Shown here piece by piece: positions 17,058 to 25,829 of a stretch of 64,000 nt of DNA. Source of the stretch: Brevibacterium linens ATCC 9172 (GTDB lineage Bacteria; Actinomycetota; Actinomycetes; Actinomycetales; Brevibacteriaceae); NCBI RefSeq assembly GCF_900169165.1, contig NZ_FXYY01000006.1, positions 1 through 64,000 on the forward strand, read 5' to 3'. The notes below the pieces were generated by a model that ran no database searches, was not told the DNA's origin, and saw nothing but the letters and a program-made list of their open reading frames with translations. The translations under genes and the position numbers were made by a program. Each line of letters starts with the position of its first letter. The first letter of the stretch is position 1.

Positions 17058-18233
17058 CTATTCGCCGGCTCGCAGCCACGCCTTGACCGCTTCGGTGGAA
17101 TCGCCGAGCGTCGGCGGGGCCAGTTCGTAGCTGGGCGGGGTCTCGGACAGTCGGATCGGGTTGGCCACGGTGGGGATGACGCGATCTCCCTGACCCGCCT
17201 CGGCGACGGGTTTGAGCCCCAGCGACGATGCCAGGTCCACGCCCTGGGCGATCGAGTTGATCGGTGCGCAGGGCAGCCCCGCCTCGGTGAGGATGTCGAA
17301 CCATTCCTGATTCGTCTTCTCACTCAGCGCGGCGATGAGCTCGGGTTCGAGGTCATCGCGGTTGACGTTGCGGTCGGCGAAGTTCGCGAACCGTTCATCG
17401 GCAGCCCATTCGGGGTGGCCGAGCACCTCGGCGAGCCGGGCGAACTGCTTGTCGTTGCCGCACGCGATGATGATCTGCCCCTCGGCCGTGGGCATCGGCT
17501 GGTACGGGTAGAGGCTCGGGTGCTTGTTGCCCATCGCCTGCGGAGTCACGCCGCCGGCCACGTACGCCGAGGTCTGGTTCGCCAGACCGGACAGCGCCGA
17601 GGACAGCAGGTTCGTCTCCACCAGCTGACCGACCCCGGTGTCCTTGCGATGGTTGAGCGCACCGAGGATGCCCACGGCCGTGTGCAGCCCCGTGATCACG
17701 TCGACGACGGCGACACCGGCCTTGACCGGGCCCGATTCCTCGGATCCGGTCACCGACATGAATCCGGACAGACCCTGGATGAGCAGATCGTAGCCGGGCT
17801 GCGGGTTGCCTCGACCGAAACCCGTCACCGAGGCGTAGACGATTCCGGGATTGACCGCGCTGACCGTGTCATAGTCGAGGCCGTACTTCGCCAGTCCCCC
17901 GGCCTTGAAGTTCTCCACGAGCACGTCCGCACGAGCGGCCAGCTGCTGCGCGAACGCGAGATCATCCTCGTCCTTGAAATCGAGGACGACGGAGTGCTTG
18001 TTCCGGTTCGCCGTGAGGAAATACGTCGCATCATCCCCTCGCCGAGGCGGCGCCCAGTGACGTGTATCGTCCCCGGTCGTCCCCTCCACTTTGATGACCG
18101 TGGCACCCAGGTCCGCAAGCATCATCGTCGCGTAGGGGCCGGCGAGGACTCGCGAGAAGTCGGCCACGACGGTTCCGGCCAGCGGCCCCGTCCCCTGCCG
18201 ACCGAATGCTGCGTCTGCGTCCGCTGCTGACAA
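17058..18233 (-). CDS. CaiB/BaiF-type (family III) CoA transferase
   Basis: Transfers CoA between carboxylic acids. The 391-residue length is standard for family III. The N-terminal PLAGTVVADFSRVLAGPYATMMLADLGATVIKVE is the family signature (about residues 17-50), followed by NRNKHSVVLDFK and LVENFKAGG. The catalytic Asp is in VAVVDVITGLHTAVGIL (about 170). The start is TTG 18233, supported by GGGAGG six bases upstream. The gene is divergent from agmatine deiminase, with about 200 bases between. Substrate pair unknown; neighbours give no clear pathway. Confidence 0.88.
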   Translation of the reverse strand: MSAADADAAFGRQGTGPLAGTVVADFSRVLAGPYATMMLADLGATVIKVEGTTGDDTRHWAPPRRGDDATYFLTANRNKHSVVLDFKDEDDLAFAQQLAARADVLVENFKAGGLAKYGLDYDTVSAVNPGIVYASVTGFGRGNPQPGYDLLIQGLSGFMSVTGSEESGPVKAGVAVVDVITGLHTAVGILGALNHRKDTGVGQLVETNLLSSALSGLANQTSAYVAGGVTPQAMGNKHPSLYPYQPMPTAEGQIIIACGNDKQFARLAEVLGHPEWAADERFANFADRNVNRDDLEPELIAALSEKTNQEWFDILTEAGLPCAPINSIAQGVDLASSLGLKPVAEAGQGDRVIPTVANPIRLSETPPSYELAPPTLGDSTEAVKAWLRAGE

Positions 18234-18433
18234 CTGATGCCTCCCTTGGCACGTTCGACTTGTCTGTTCTCCGCCCGACTATACGGAATCGACATGGCTG
18301 CCCTGGACTGCGGGTTGCGCGAGAGCGGAAACGAGTCGAGAGCCGGGCAGGTCGACAACGAAATCCGTCGACCGCCGTGGCGAGATTCTGGCTACACTCG
18401 GCCTCAGTGACCGGCCAAGCGAAGGGACGAACG

Positions 18434-19468
18434 ATGACGTTGCACATGCCGGCGGAGACCGCCGCCCAGGATCGAGTCTGGATGGCGTTCCCGTCGTCGG
18501 GCTACGCCCTCGGCGATACGGAAGCAGAGGCCGAGGCCGCACGCGCCACCTGGGCCGCCGTCGCCCGCGCCACCAGCGAATTCACCCCAGTCACGGTCGT
18601 GGTGACCAGGGCACAGACCGATCATGCCAAGCGCCACCTCGGCGAGGGGATCACCCATGGGATCACGATCGTCAACGCCGACCTCGACGATGCGTGGATG
18701 CGCGATATCGGGCCGAGCTTCGTCATCGACGAGGCGGGCGCGCTGCACGCGGTGGACTGGGTGTTCAACGGCTGGGGTGCGCAGGAGTGGGCGAGTTGGG
18801 ATCACGACGAGCACATCGGGAAATTCGTCGCGGACCTCGCCGGGACACCCGTGGTGTCTTCGGATCTGCGCAACGAAGGCGGCGGAATCCACGTCGACGG
18901 TGCGGGCACCGTGCTTGCCACGCGCAGCGTCCAACTCGATCCCGGGCGCAACCCGGGGCTGACGGAGGCCGATGTGGAGGCCGAATTCGCGCGCACGATC
19001 GGGGCGAAGAAGGTCATCTGGCTCGACCGCGGACTCCACCGGGACAACCAGACCTTCGGCACCCGAGGACACGTCGACATCGTCGCCGCGATGCCCAGCC
19101 CAGGCGTCGTGCTCGTCCACGATCAGCGCAATCCCGAGCATCCGGACTTCGAATTCAGTCGCGGACTCAAGGAGCAGTTCGCGGCCGAGACCACGGCCGA
19201 CGGCACACCGTTCGAGGTCGTGCCGATCCCGGCCCCCGAGGTGCTGCGCGACGAGGAGGGATGGGTCGACTACTCGTACGTCAATCACCTCGTCACCAAC
19301 GGCGGGGTCATCGCGTGCACCTTCGATGATCCGATGGACGCCGAGGCGGCTGCCGTGCTCGAACGCGTCTACCCGGGCCGGAAGGTCGTCGGGGTCGATG
19401 CTCGCGAGCTCTTCGCCCGCGGCGGCGGAATCCACTGCATCACTCAGCAGCAGCCGAGTCTCGGCTGA
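18434..19468 (+). CDS. aguA: Agmatine deiminase
   Basis: Hydrolyses agmatine to N-carbamoylputrescine and ammonia (peptidylarginine-deiminase fold). The 344 residues begin MTLHMPAETAAQDRVWMAFP. Family motifs are the WMRDIGPSF segment (about residue 92) with the substrate-binding Asp, NEGGGIHVDG (about 150-160), RGHVDI (about 210) with the catalytic His/Asp, and GGGIHCITQQQP at the end, whose Cys is the nucleophile. GAAGGGAC lies five bases before the ATG, and a -10-like TACACT stands about 40 bases upstream. No carbamoylputrescine amidase (aguB) is adjacent, so the second step must be encoded elsewhere if it exists. Confidence 0.92.
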   Translation: MTLHMPAETAAQDRVWMAFPSSGYALGDTEAEAEAARATWAAVARATSEFTPVTVVVTRAQTDHAKRHLGEGITHGITIVNADLDDAWMRDIGPSFVIDEAGALHAVDWVFNGWGAQEWASWDHDEHIGKFVADLAGTPVVSSDLRNEGGGIHVDGAGTVLATRSVQLDPGRNPGLTEADVEAEFARTIGAKKVIWLDRGLHRDNQTFGTRGHVDIVAAMPSPGVVLVHDQRNPEHPDFEFSRGLKEQFAAETTADGTPFEVVPIPAPEVLRDEEGWVDYSYVNHLVTNGGVIACTFDDPMDAEAAAVLERVYPGRKVVGVDARELFARGGGIHCITQQQPSLG

Positions 19469-19680
19469 GCCGGACAGGGCACAATCGCAATCACCGCGTG
19501 CCGGCCCGGTGGCCGTGGGGAATCCGCTTCAGCGGCGCAATCCATACCCGTACGGGCCCCACTCGGTATAAGGTGGTTCCAGAGGGCACAGAGCCCGTGC
19601 GCGGCCACATCGTTGCCCGGACCTGTGTCGCACAGCAGAGCCGAATACGGTGACGTCGAGTTGCGAAGAGGAGCAAGACC

Positions 19681-20076
19681 ATGAAGAAGAGATTGATTCT
19701 CCTGGCCGGTCTCGGAGTCGGATTCATCCTGGGATCACGCACCGGGCGCCAGAGCTACGAACGGCTGAAGGCCCAGGCTCAGGAACTGTGGACCGACCCG
19801 CGCGTCCAGGACACCGTGGAAAAAGCCAACCAGTCGATCCGCGAGAAGTCGCCGGCCGTCGCCGATGCCGTGCAGACCGCGGCCGACAAGGTCAATGCCG
19901 CCGCAGCCACGAATACTCCGGTCTCCGAATTCGACGGTGACGAGGATTCGGCCGGCGCGAAGGCATCGGGCGGTGCCGCCAAGCACTCGCCGTCACCGAA
20001 GGCGAAGGACACGATTGCCGATCCCGAGCGTCACCTCGACGACGAAGGCCCGGCCGGAGTCGCCGACGACGACTGA
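19681..20076 (+). CDS. YtxH-like small membrane-associated protein
   Basis: A 131-residue protein with a short hydrophobic N-terminus (LILLAGLGVGFILGSRTGR, residues 5-23), the glycine-rich YtxH-like motif, followed by a helical segment ERLKAQAQELW and an Ala/Lys/Asp-rich disordered tail. GAAGAGGAG lies seven bases upstream of the ATG. Such proteins are stress-associated in Gram-positives, but their function is poorly known. The gene is preceded by about 210 bases of GC-rich, inverted-repeat-containing DNA after aguA and followed by the strongest hairpin in the window. Confidence 0.65.
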   Translation: MKKRLILLAGLGVGFILGSRTGRQSYERLKAQAQELWTDPRVQDTVEKANQSIREKSPAVADAVQTAADKVNAAAATNTPVSEFDGDEDSAGAKASGGAAKHSPSPKAKDTIADPERHLDDEGPAGVADDD

Positions 20077-20101
20077 GAATCGGCTGGCTGAGTCAGTCGG
20101 C

Positions 20102-20167
20102 AACAGCACAGAAAAAGGTGAACAGCCCATGTTGGAAACTGGGCTGTTCACCTTTTTCTGTGCTGTT
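20102..20167. terminator. Perfect 28-bp-arm bidirectional terminator
   Basis: Bases 20102-20129 are exactly complementary to 20140-20167, leaving a ten-base loop TGTTGGAAAC. The arms hold A5 and T5 runs, so RNA from either strand forms a hairpin with a weak A/U block. It lies between the convergent YtxH-like and cardiolipin synthase genes, 26 and 16 bases from their stops. Confidence 0.88.
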
Positions 20168-20182
20168 CGCGGATTCCGGCGT

Positions 20183-21679
20183 CTACAGCAGTGAGCTCGT
20201 CAGGCGGGCCACGTTCTCCACATACTTCTTCAGCATCGGCCGCGCCTCCCATTCCTCGGCATTGAGTTCGACCGAATTCGGCGCGTAGCGTTCGGCTTCG
20301 AGGTCATACATGCGCTGCGTGAATTCCTTGTTGACGATGAAGAGGGTGACCTCGAGGTTCATCGCGAATGACCGTTCGTCCATATTTGACGAACCGATGA
20401 TCGAAACGTCGTCGTCGATGATGAGGAACTTCGAGTGCAGCACCGTCGGAGCGTGGTACATGAAGATCCGCACCCCGGCCCGCACCAGCTCGTCATAATA
20501 GGATTGCTGCGCCTTGTGGGTCAGCCAATGGTCGCTCGTCTCACCGACGTACAGGCGCACATCGACCCCGGATCTGGCCTCCGTCGTCAGCGCGTGCAGC
20601 AGCGATTCGTCGGGCACGAAATACGGTGAGCAGACGACGACCCGGTGATTCGCGTTGTAGATGAGGTGGTTGAACAGGCGCAGATTGTTCTCGTCTTCGA
20701 ACCCCGGACCCGACGGCACGATCTGAGCCTGGATGCCACCGAACTCGGGGGCCTCGAGTTCGAAGCTGTCGGGTTCGTCGAGGATCTCATCGGTCTCCGA
20801 ATACCAGTCTGCGATGAACACGGCATCGAGCTCTTCGACGACCGGCCCCCGGCATTCCACCGACAAGTCCTTCCACTGGAAGCCCTTCCGACGGTTGCGG
20901 GCCTTGTTGTACGTGCGGTCGATGATGTTCTGCGAACCGGTGAACGCGACCTGCCCGTCGACGACGAGGATCTTGCGGTGATTGCGCAGGTCGGGCCTCT
21001 GGTATTCGCCCTTCCACGGTCGGATCGGCAGGGCCCGGCGCCAGCTGACGCCCGAGCCGTCGAGCTTCTTCACCAGCTCCGAATATCCCGGGTAGCCCAG
21101 CGACCCCACATGGTCGATCAGGATCCGCACATTCACGCCGCGCCGGTGCGCGTCCACCAGCGATTCGAGCAGCCGCCTCGTCGTGTCATCGATGGCGACG
21201 ATGTAGAACTCGAAGTGGACGAACCGCTGCGCGCGGTCGACGGCGTCGGCCATCGCCTCCACGCAGGCATGGTTGTCGACATGGAGGTCGAAGGAGTTGC
21301 CGTGCGTCATCGGCAGGGCACCGAGGTCGAAGTTGAGCTGCGCAGCCGTGCGCAGCGGCTCGGGCATATGGTCGTTGCGCCCGACGATCGCCTGGTAGCG
21401 GGTCTGATCACGGAAGAGATCGTTCATCTTCGACTGTTTGTCCCGCCGCCGCTTCGGCAGCTTCGCCGAACCCAGCAGCAGGAACGCCGCGATGCCCACA
21501 TAGGGGATGAGGAAGATCGCGAGCAGCCAGCCGAGCGCGACCGACGGCCTGCGGTTGTGCGGAATCCAGCCGAGCGCGATGATGCGGATGATCAGGTCGA
21601 TCAACAGCAGGATGATGATCAGCCAGTTCGGCCACGCCTGGTCGATGGTGAAGAACGGATAGATCCCGAAACTGCTCAT
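20183..21679 (-). CDS. cls: Cardiolipin synthase (phospholipase D family)
   Basis: Makes cardiolipin from phosphatidylglycerol at the membrane. The 498-residue protein starts MSSFGIYPFFTIDQAW and has two N-terminal membrane helices (about 15-33 and 43-63, the PLDc_N domain). Two HKD motifs follow: NHRKILVVDGQVAFTGSQN near residue 240 and LHSKFLIIDDDVSIIGSSNMDERS near residue 420, with the paired His/Lys/Asp of phospholipase D catalysis. The length and layout match bacterial ClsA/ClsB-type synthases. Several open upstream codons exist, but the conserved N-terminal helix begins at this ATG. It ends at the bidirectional terminator. Confidence 0.93.
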   Translation of the reverse strand: MSSFGIYPFFTIDQAWPNWLIIILLLIDLIIRIIALGWIPHNRRPSVALGWLLAIFLIPYVGIAAFLLLGSAKLPKRRRDKQSKMNDLFRDQTRYQAIVGRNDHMPEPLRTAAQLNFDLGALPMTHGNSFDLHVDNHACVEAMADAVDRAQRFVHFEFYIVAIDDTTRRLLESLVDAHRRGVNVRILIDHVGSLGYPGYSELVKKLDGSGVSWRRALPIRPWKGEYQRPDLRNHRKILVVDGQVAFTGSQNIIDRTYNKARNRRKGFQWKDLSVECRGPVVEELDAVFIADWYSETDEILDEPDSFELEAPEFGGIQAQIVPSGPGFEDENNLRLFNHLIYNANHRVVVCSPYFVPDESLLHALTTEARSGVDVRLYVGETSDHWLTHKAQQSYYDELVRAGVRIFMYHAPTVLHSKFLIIDDDVSIIGSSNMDERSFAMNLEVTLFIVNKEFTQRMYDLEAERYAPNSVELNAEEWEARPMLKKYVENVARLTSSLL

Positions 21680-21868
21680 ATAGTGCCCGTTCAGCTCCGC
21701 CCTGTTCGTCACAGCTGAGGTATTCGGCCTCCGCTGGAGGATGTCAGATTGTCCCCCATCGTATCCTGCCCGTCCCGGGCCCATCCGGCCCACCCCGCCG
21801 TCGGCCGTCTGACCGATCCCGGGCATACTGGACGGTGACATCAATTGCTGAGAGCGAAGGTGCTGAAC

Positions 21869-22570
21869 GTGATTCGAGACATCAACCCCGAGGGTTCCGA
21901 CCGTTCGGATACCGCCGACAGCGCGAGCCGCGGACCCGATATCGCCGACGCCGAGGCGGTCCCGATCAAGCCCGCCGTCAGCGTGCTCATGCTCCGCGAC
22001 GGGGGCGAAGGACTCGAGGTGTTCGTCCAGCACCGGGTGTCGACGATGGATTTCGCCGCCGGCGTCGTCGTCTTCCCCGGCGGTCGCGTCGACCCCATCG
22101 ATCACACGATCGCACCGACCATCACCGTCCCCGATCCGCAGGTGCACACCTCCGCATGGTCGGCATCGACCATCGCCGAGGATGCCGAGGGGTGGCGTGT
22201 ACTGCTCGCCACCGCTGTGCGCGAGGTCGAAGAGGAGACGGGCGCGGTCCTCGACCCGGCCGGGCTCAGACCGTGGGCGAACTGGGTGACTCCGGTTGGT
22301 CGGCCCAAGCGCTTCGATACGTATTTCTATACGATCGCGGCTCCCGAACTCGCCGCCGCCCAGCATCAGACGACGGAGGCACACACGAGCGAGTGGCGTT
22401 CCGTGACCGGGATCCTCGCCGATGAGGGGGCCCGACGGCTGAAGCTCATGCGTCCGACGTTCGTGCTGCTGCGTGAGCTCGCGGGGTTCTCCACCGTCGC
22501 CGAGGTGGTTGCCGCCGAGAGGATCATCGACCCCGTCCGCCCGGAGTTCCCCTCCAACCGCGGTTCTTGA
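21869..22570 (+). CDS. Nudix hydrolase
   Basis: A 233-residue Nudix-fold hydrolase. PAVSVLMLRDG near residue 35 starts the fold, VVVFPGGRVDP follows, and the Nudix box acids are in REVEEETGAVL near residue 116. The box is split by about 36 residues between the FPGGR and REVEEE parts, typical of the NUDT7/NUDT19-like coenzyme A pyrophosphatase or acyl-CoA diphosphatase group. GTG 21869 is preceded by GAAGG; TTG 21845 is an alternative. It stands between divergent cardiolipin synthase and convergent enoyl-CoA hydratase genes. Substrate could be CoA esters, which would fit the fatty-acid content of the region, but that is inference. Confidence 0.82.
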   Translation: MIRDINPEGSDRSDTADSASRGPDIADAEAVPIKPAVSVLMLRDGGEGLEVFVQHRVSTMDFAAGVVVFPGGRVDPIDHTIAPTITVPDPQVHTSAWSASTIAEDAEGWRVLLATAVREVEEETGAVLDPAGLRPWANWVTPVGRPKRFDTYFYTIAAPELAAAQHQTTEAHTSEWRSVTGILADEGARRLKLMRPTFVLLRELAGFSTVAEVVAAERIIDPVRPEFPSNRGS

Positions 22571-22588
22571 GTTCGGCTCTTCGCCCGA

Positions 22589-22637
22589 GTCCTGCTGCCC
22601 GCATCTGAGCCCAGCATCCCGCTGGTCGCAGCAGGAC
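22589..22637. terminator. Hairpin between Nudix and enoyl-CoA hydratase genes
   Basis: GTCCTGCTGC (22589-22598) pairs exactly with GCAGCAGGAC (22628-22637). It lies in the 83-base convergent gap and probably serves both genes. Confidence 0.6.
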
Positions 22638-22653
22638 GCGGGAGTACCCGACT

Positions 22654-23544
22654 TCAGGCCTTGGCGCGAGCCTTCATCGCGGCCAGGCGAGCGGCAACGA
22701 CCTGCTTCTGCTCGTCGGTGCCCAACAGTTCGGCCAGTGCTTCCTGTTCGGCATCGAGTCCGGTGCTGAGGTCGGAGTCATACGACAGGTCGACGAGACG
22801 CTTCGCCCACACCAGCGCCGACCGAGACCGGGCGGCGATCTGCCCGGCCAGCTCGAGCGCCCGGGCCATGGGATCCTCGACGACCTCGTCGACGAGGCCG
22901 ATGCGCAGAGCTTCCTCGGCACCGATCGTGTCGGCGGTGACGATGAGCTTCTTCGCCTGAGCCGGTCCGACGAGGCGCGGCAGCAGCTGCGTGCCGCACA
23001 TATCGGGGATGATGCCCCAGTTGAGTTCCATGAGGGAGAGCTTCGCATCGGGTCCGGCCACGCGCATGTCCGCGCCCAGGGCGATCTGCAGTCCGCCTCC
23101 GAGTGCCGGTCCGCGTACCGCCGCGATGACCGGAACCTCGACGAGCGACCACACATGCACGGCCTTCTGTGCCAGCGCCCGGGCCGAGCCGAGTCGCTCT
23201 CCGAGATCGACGGCGGTGGCCACGGAGTCCGACTCCCCGCCCTCCCCGCCCTCGGCGGCCGCTTCCCCGGCGGCCGCCTCCTCAGCGGATGAGCGGGTCG
23301 CGGCTCCCGCCTCGGCGATCCGGGCGAGCTCGGTGAAGTCGAGGCCGGCGCTGAAGGCACGACCGCGACCGGACAGGACCACGGCCTTGATCTCGCTCGA
23401 ACCTTTCAGCGCCAGCCCCGCCTCGACGAGGTCTTCGAAGACCTCACGGGTGAGCGAATTGAGTGTGTCGGCACGGTCGATCTCGACGTGGGCGACGCCG
23501 TCGGTGATCGCATAGACGACGGTCGAGTTGGTGGTCTCGGGCAT
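22654..23544 (-). CDS. Enoyl-CoA hydratase/isomerase family protein with acidic insert
   Basis: A 296-residue crotonase-fold protein starting MPETTNSTVVYAITDGVAHV. Oxyanion-hole segments are SAGLDFTELA (about 63-72) and GPALGGGLQIALGADMRVA (about 135-153). The catalytic glutamate region SLMELNWGIIPDM has Glu in the second position but lacks the full hydratase pair. Between the first oxyanion segment and the next helix lies a low-complexity insert of about 35 residues rich in Glu, Gly and Ala (EEAAAGEAAAEGGEGGE), probably a surface loop. AAAGG precedes the ATG. The MFS gene lies upstream on the same strand, 107 bases away. Substrate unknown. Confidence 0.85.
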   Translation of the reverse strand: MPETTNSTVVYAITDGVAHVEIDRADTLNSLTREVFEDLVEAGLALKGSSEIKAVVLSGRGRAFSAGLDFTELARIAEAGAATRSSAEEAAAGEAAAEGGEGGESDSVATAVDLGERLGSARALAQKAVHVWSLVEVPVIAAVRGPALGGGLQIALGADMRVAGPDAKLSLMELNWGIIPDMCGTQLLPRLVGPAQAKKLIVTADTIGAEEALRIGLVDEVVEDPMARALELAGQIAARSRSALVWAKRLVDLSYDSDLSTGLDAEQEALAELLGTDEQKQVVAARLAAMKARAKA

Positions 23545-23651
23545 GAGCTGGCCTTTCGAAGACGTGACCGGCGCGAGGGCAGCCGGCGGATGAGGAACAC
23601 GCTGCGATCGCAGGCTCCGCGGTGCCGGCCCCGGCGCCGCTGAACGAGCGA

Positions 23652-25043
23652 TCAGCTGCGTTTCCTGAACCCTATCGGAGCTGCCGTCAACGTCAAGACC
23701 AACACGGCGATCAGCGACGCCGCACACATGCCGACGACCCCGGACCAGGCGAAGTGAGCGAAGAGGACCGCCGAGAGCCAGGCGCCGAGACTCGTGCCCA
23801 GGTAGTAGACGGTGAGGTAGATGGCCGCGGATCGGGTCGAGTCGACCCCCGGCCGAGCCGCGCTGGCTGCCGCGGAGGCACCCGTATGGCCGAGGAAGAA
23901 TCCGGCGGTGAGCAGCGACATGCCGATGACGATCACCACGAGCGAATCGACGAGCGTGAGTCCCGCGCCGACGAGCGCGATGACCATTCCCGCCAAGGTG
24001 ATCCGGACGCGCGGGTACTGCGTGGCCAGGCGGCCGTAGTACGTGGTGACGACGGTGCCGACGAGATAGATGAGGAAGAACAGGGCGACCGCGCCCTCGC
24101 TCAGGTGCCACGGATCCTGCTGCAGGCGGGTGCCGAGCATCGTGAACGATCCGCCGAAGACGATCATGCACAGGAACCCGGTGAGATAGATCCGCCACAG
24201 TCCCCCGCGCAGCGGAATCGCTCGCCGAGGCGGCCGCGCACTCCCGGCCCCACCGTCGTCGGCGGCGGTGCCGGCAGAGAGGGAAGCGTCGTCGGCGGGC
24301 TCATCGGTGGCGGCCGGGACGCCATCACCGTCGACGAGAGCATTGCTGGCACTGCCGTCACCTGCGGTGACAGCGTCGGGGTCGGCCGCCTCGGTGAAGG
24401 TGGGATCCGCATCGGGCGGACCGGAATCGTCCGTGTCGAGGACGGCGCGGCTGCGGCCGGTGGAGAAGAGGTCGTGGCGCAGCAGCCAGACGACGATGAG
24501 GCCGAAGGCCAGCGACACGATCGCGGTGAATGCGAGTCCGCCGTGCCAGCCGAGGAGCTCGGAGGCCAGCCCGGTGAGCAGCCTCGAGCACAGTCCGCCG
24601 ATCGTGTTGCCGGCGATGTAGACCCCGATCGCTCCGGGCAGCGCGGCCGGCGGCAGGCGCAGGGACAGATAGGCCATGGCCGTGGCCGGCACCGAGGCGA
24701 TCGCCAGTCCCTGGAGGAACCGGACGGCGATGAGCAGCTCCGGGGTCGGGGTGAAGGGAAGGACGAGCGCGAGGATCGCCGCAACGATCACTCCCGCACC
24801 GATCTGGCGAGCGTGGCCGATGCGCGGGGCGAGCATCGAGAACGGGATGAGGAAGCAGGCCATGGCCACATTCGTCGCGGACACGGTCAGGCTCGCCGTC
24901 GGACCGTCGATTCCGTAGGCGTCTCGGATCGCCGGCAGCAGCCCTTGAGTCTCGTAGAGGACGAGGAAGACGGCGATTCCCGCGAGGAAAACTGCAGCGA
25001 CGGTTCGCCGAGTGCTCGTCGGACTCGGCTCACCTGTGCTCAT
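23652..25043 (-). CDS. MFS transporter (YnfM-like)
   Basis: A 463-residue major facilitator with twelve predicted helices in two sets of six. The conserved MFS loop after helix 2 appears as APRIGHARQIG. The central cytoplasmic loop (about residues 205-285) is unusually long and acidic, rich in Asp, Ala and Gly (DTDDSGPPDADP, ADDASLSAG), and would be disordered. The closest look is the YnfM/MdtL-like arabinose or drug efflux group; substrate cannot be predicted. It precedes the enoyl-CoA hydratase gene on the same strand with a 107-base gap, so they may or may not be one operon. Confidence 0.88.
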   Translation of the reverse strand: MSTGEPSPTSTRRTVAAVFLAGIAVFLVLYETQGLLPAIRDAYGIDGPTASLTVSATNVAMACFLIPFSMLAPRIGHARQIGAGVIVAAILALVLPFTPTPELLIAVRFLQGLAIASVPATAMAYLSLRLPPAALPGAIGVYIAGNTIGGLCSRLLTGLASELLGWHGGLAFTAIVSLAFGLIVVWLLRHDLFSTGRSRAVLDTDDSGPPDADPTFTEAADPDAVTAGDGSASNALVDGDGVPAATDEPADDASLSAGTAADDGGAGSARPPRRAIPLRGGLWRIYLTGFLCMIVFGGSFTMLGTRLQQDPWHLSEGAVALFFLIYLVGTVVTTYYGRLATQYPRVRITLAGMVIALVGAGLTLVDSLVVIVIGMSLLTAGFFLGHTGASAAASAARPGVDSTRSAAIYLTVYYLGTSLGAWLSAVLFAHFAWSGVVGMCAASLIAVLVLTLTAAPIGFRKRS

Positions 25044-25250
25044 GAGTCCAACGCTATGCCTCCGAGAAGCACCCGCTCAAACGATTCCGAGTCCCGGACC
25101 GCGTGAGTCCGGACACCGCGGATGCCTGTGGGCCCTCGATGTCTGTGCACCCGCACGATCGCACGGCACCGCGGGGATGTGGAGGATAACCCCATCGCCG
25201 AGGCGGCCCGACGTTTCATAGGCTGAAACCAGAAGTTCGACGAGCAGTGA

Positions 25251-25706
25251 ATGGACGTGCCAGCGATGACGGCGACCAGCGAGATTCCCGCACTCAGCGC
25301 AGACCCCGCAAACCGCCCTGCCGCGCCCTCCCCCGGCGTCCCCACCTCGTCCCTGGAATCGCTCGCGCCGACCGACGGTCGGCACACGGACGTTCCCGGC
25401 AACCGCTCCTTCGTCATCACCTGGCTGTTGTCGATGCTCTTCGGCGTCCTCGGTCTTGACCGGTTCTACACCGGCCGGTACCTCACGGGCGCGCTCAAGC
25501 TGCTCAGCCTCGGCGGGTTGGGGATCTGGTGGATCATCGATCTCGGCATCGTTCTGGCCGGCGGTCTGCGCTATGGGCGGGCTCCGCTGCGCGGCTACGC
25601 TCAGGACAAGGAGATCGCGTGGATCGCCACCGGTTTCACCCTCATCGTCGCCTATTCGATGCAGGTCGACGAGCTGGTCACGGCGCTGCTGAGCTCCCTG
25701 TTCTGA
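25251..25706 (+). CDS. TM2-domain membrane protein
   Basis: A 151-residue protein with a disordered Pro/Ala-rich N-terminus of about 50 residues, then two membrane helices and a third hydrophobic segment. The TM2 signature is in FVITWLLSMLFGVLGLDRFYTG (about 55-76), with the conserved aspartate-arginine-phenylalanine-tyrosine DRFY turn, followed by GALKLLSLGGLGIWWIIDL. TM2 proteins are common in actinobacteria; function is unknown. Upstream, GTTTCA-TAGGC-TGAAAC (near 25214) is a short palindrome that could be an operator, and GCCGAGGCGG lies before it. Confidence 0.8.
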   Translation: MDVPAMTATSEIPALSADPANRPAAPSPGVPTSSLESLAPTDGRHTDVPGNRSFVITWLLSMLFGVLGLDRFYTGRYLTGALKLLSLGGLGIWWIIDLGIVLAGGLRYGRAPLRGYAQDKEIAWIATGFTLIVAYSMQVDELVTALLSSLF

Positions 25707-25829
25707 CGCATTACCCACGCCTGTTCCGATGCGCTTCGCCGACTGTTCACAACCGTCTCAGGTCTGCCTTTCCTGAAATCTGCGTCTCCCGGGTCTAGGC
25801 TCGAAGTCAGAACAGTTCAAGGAGGCACA

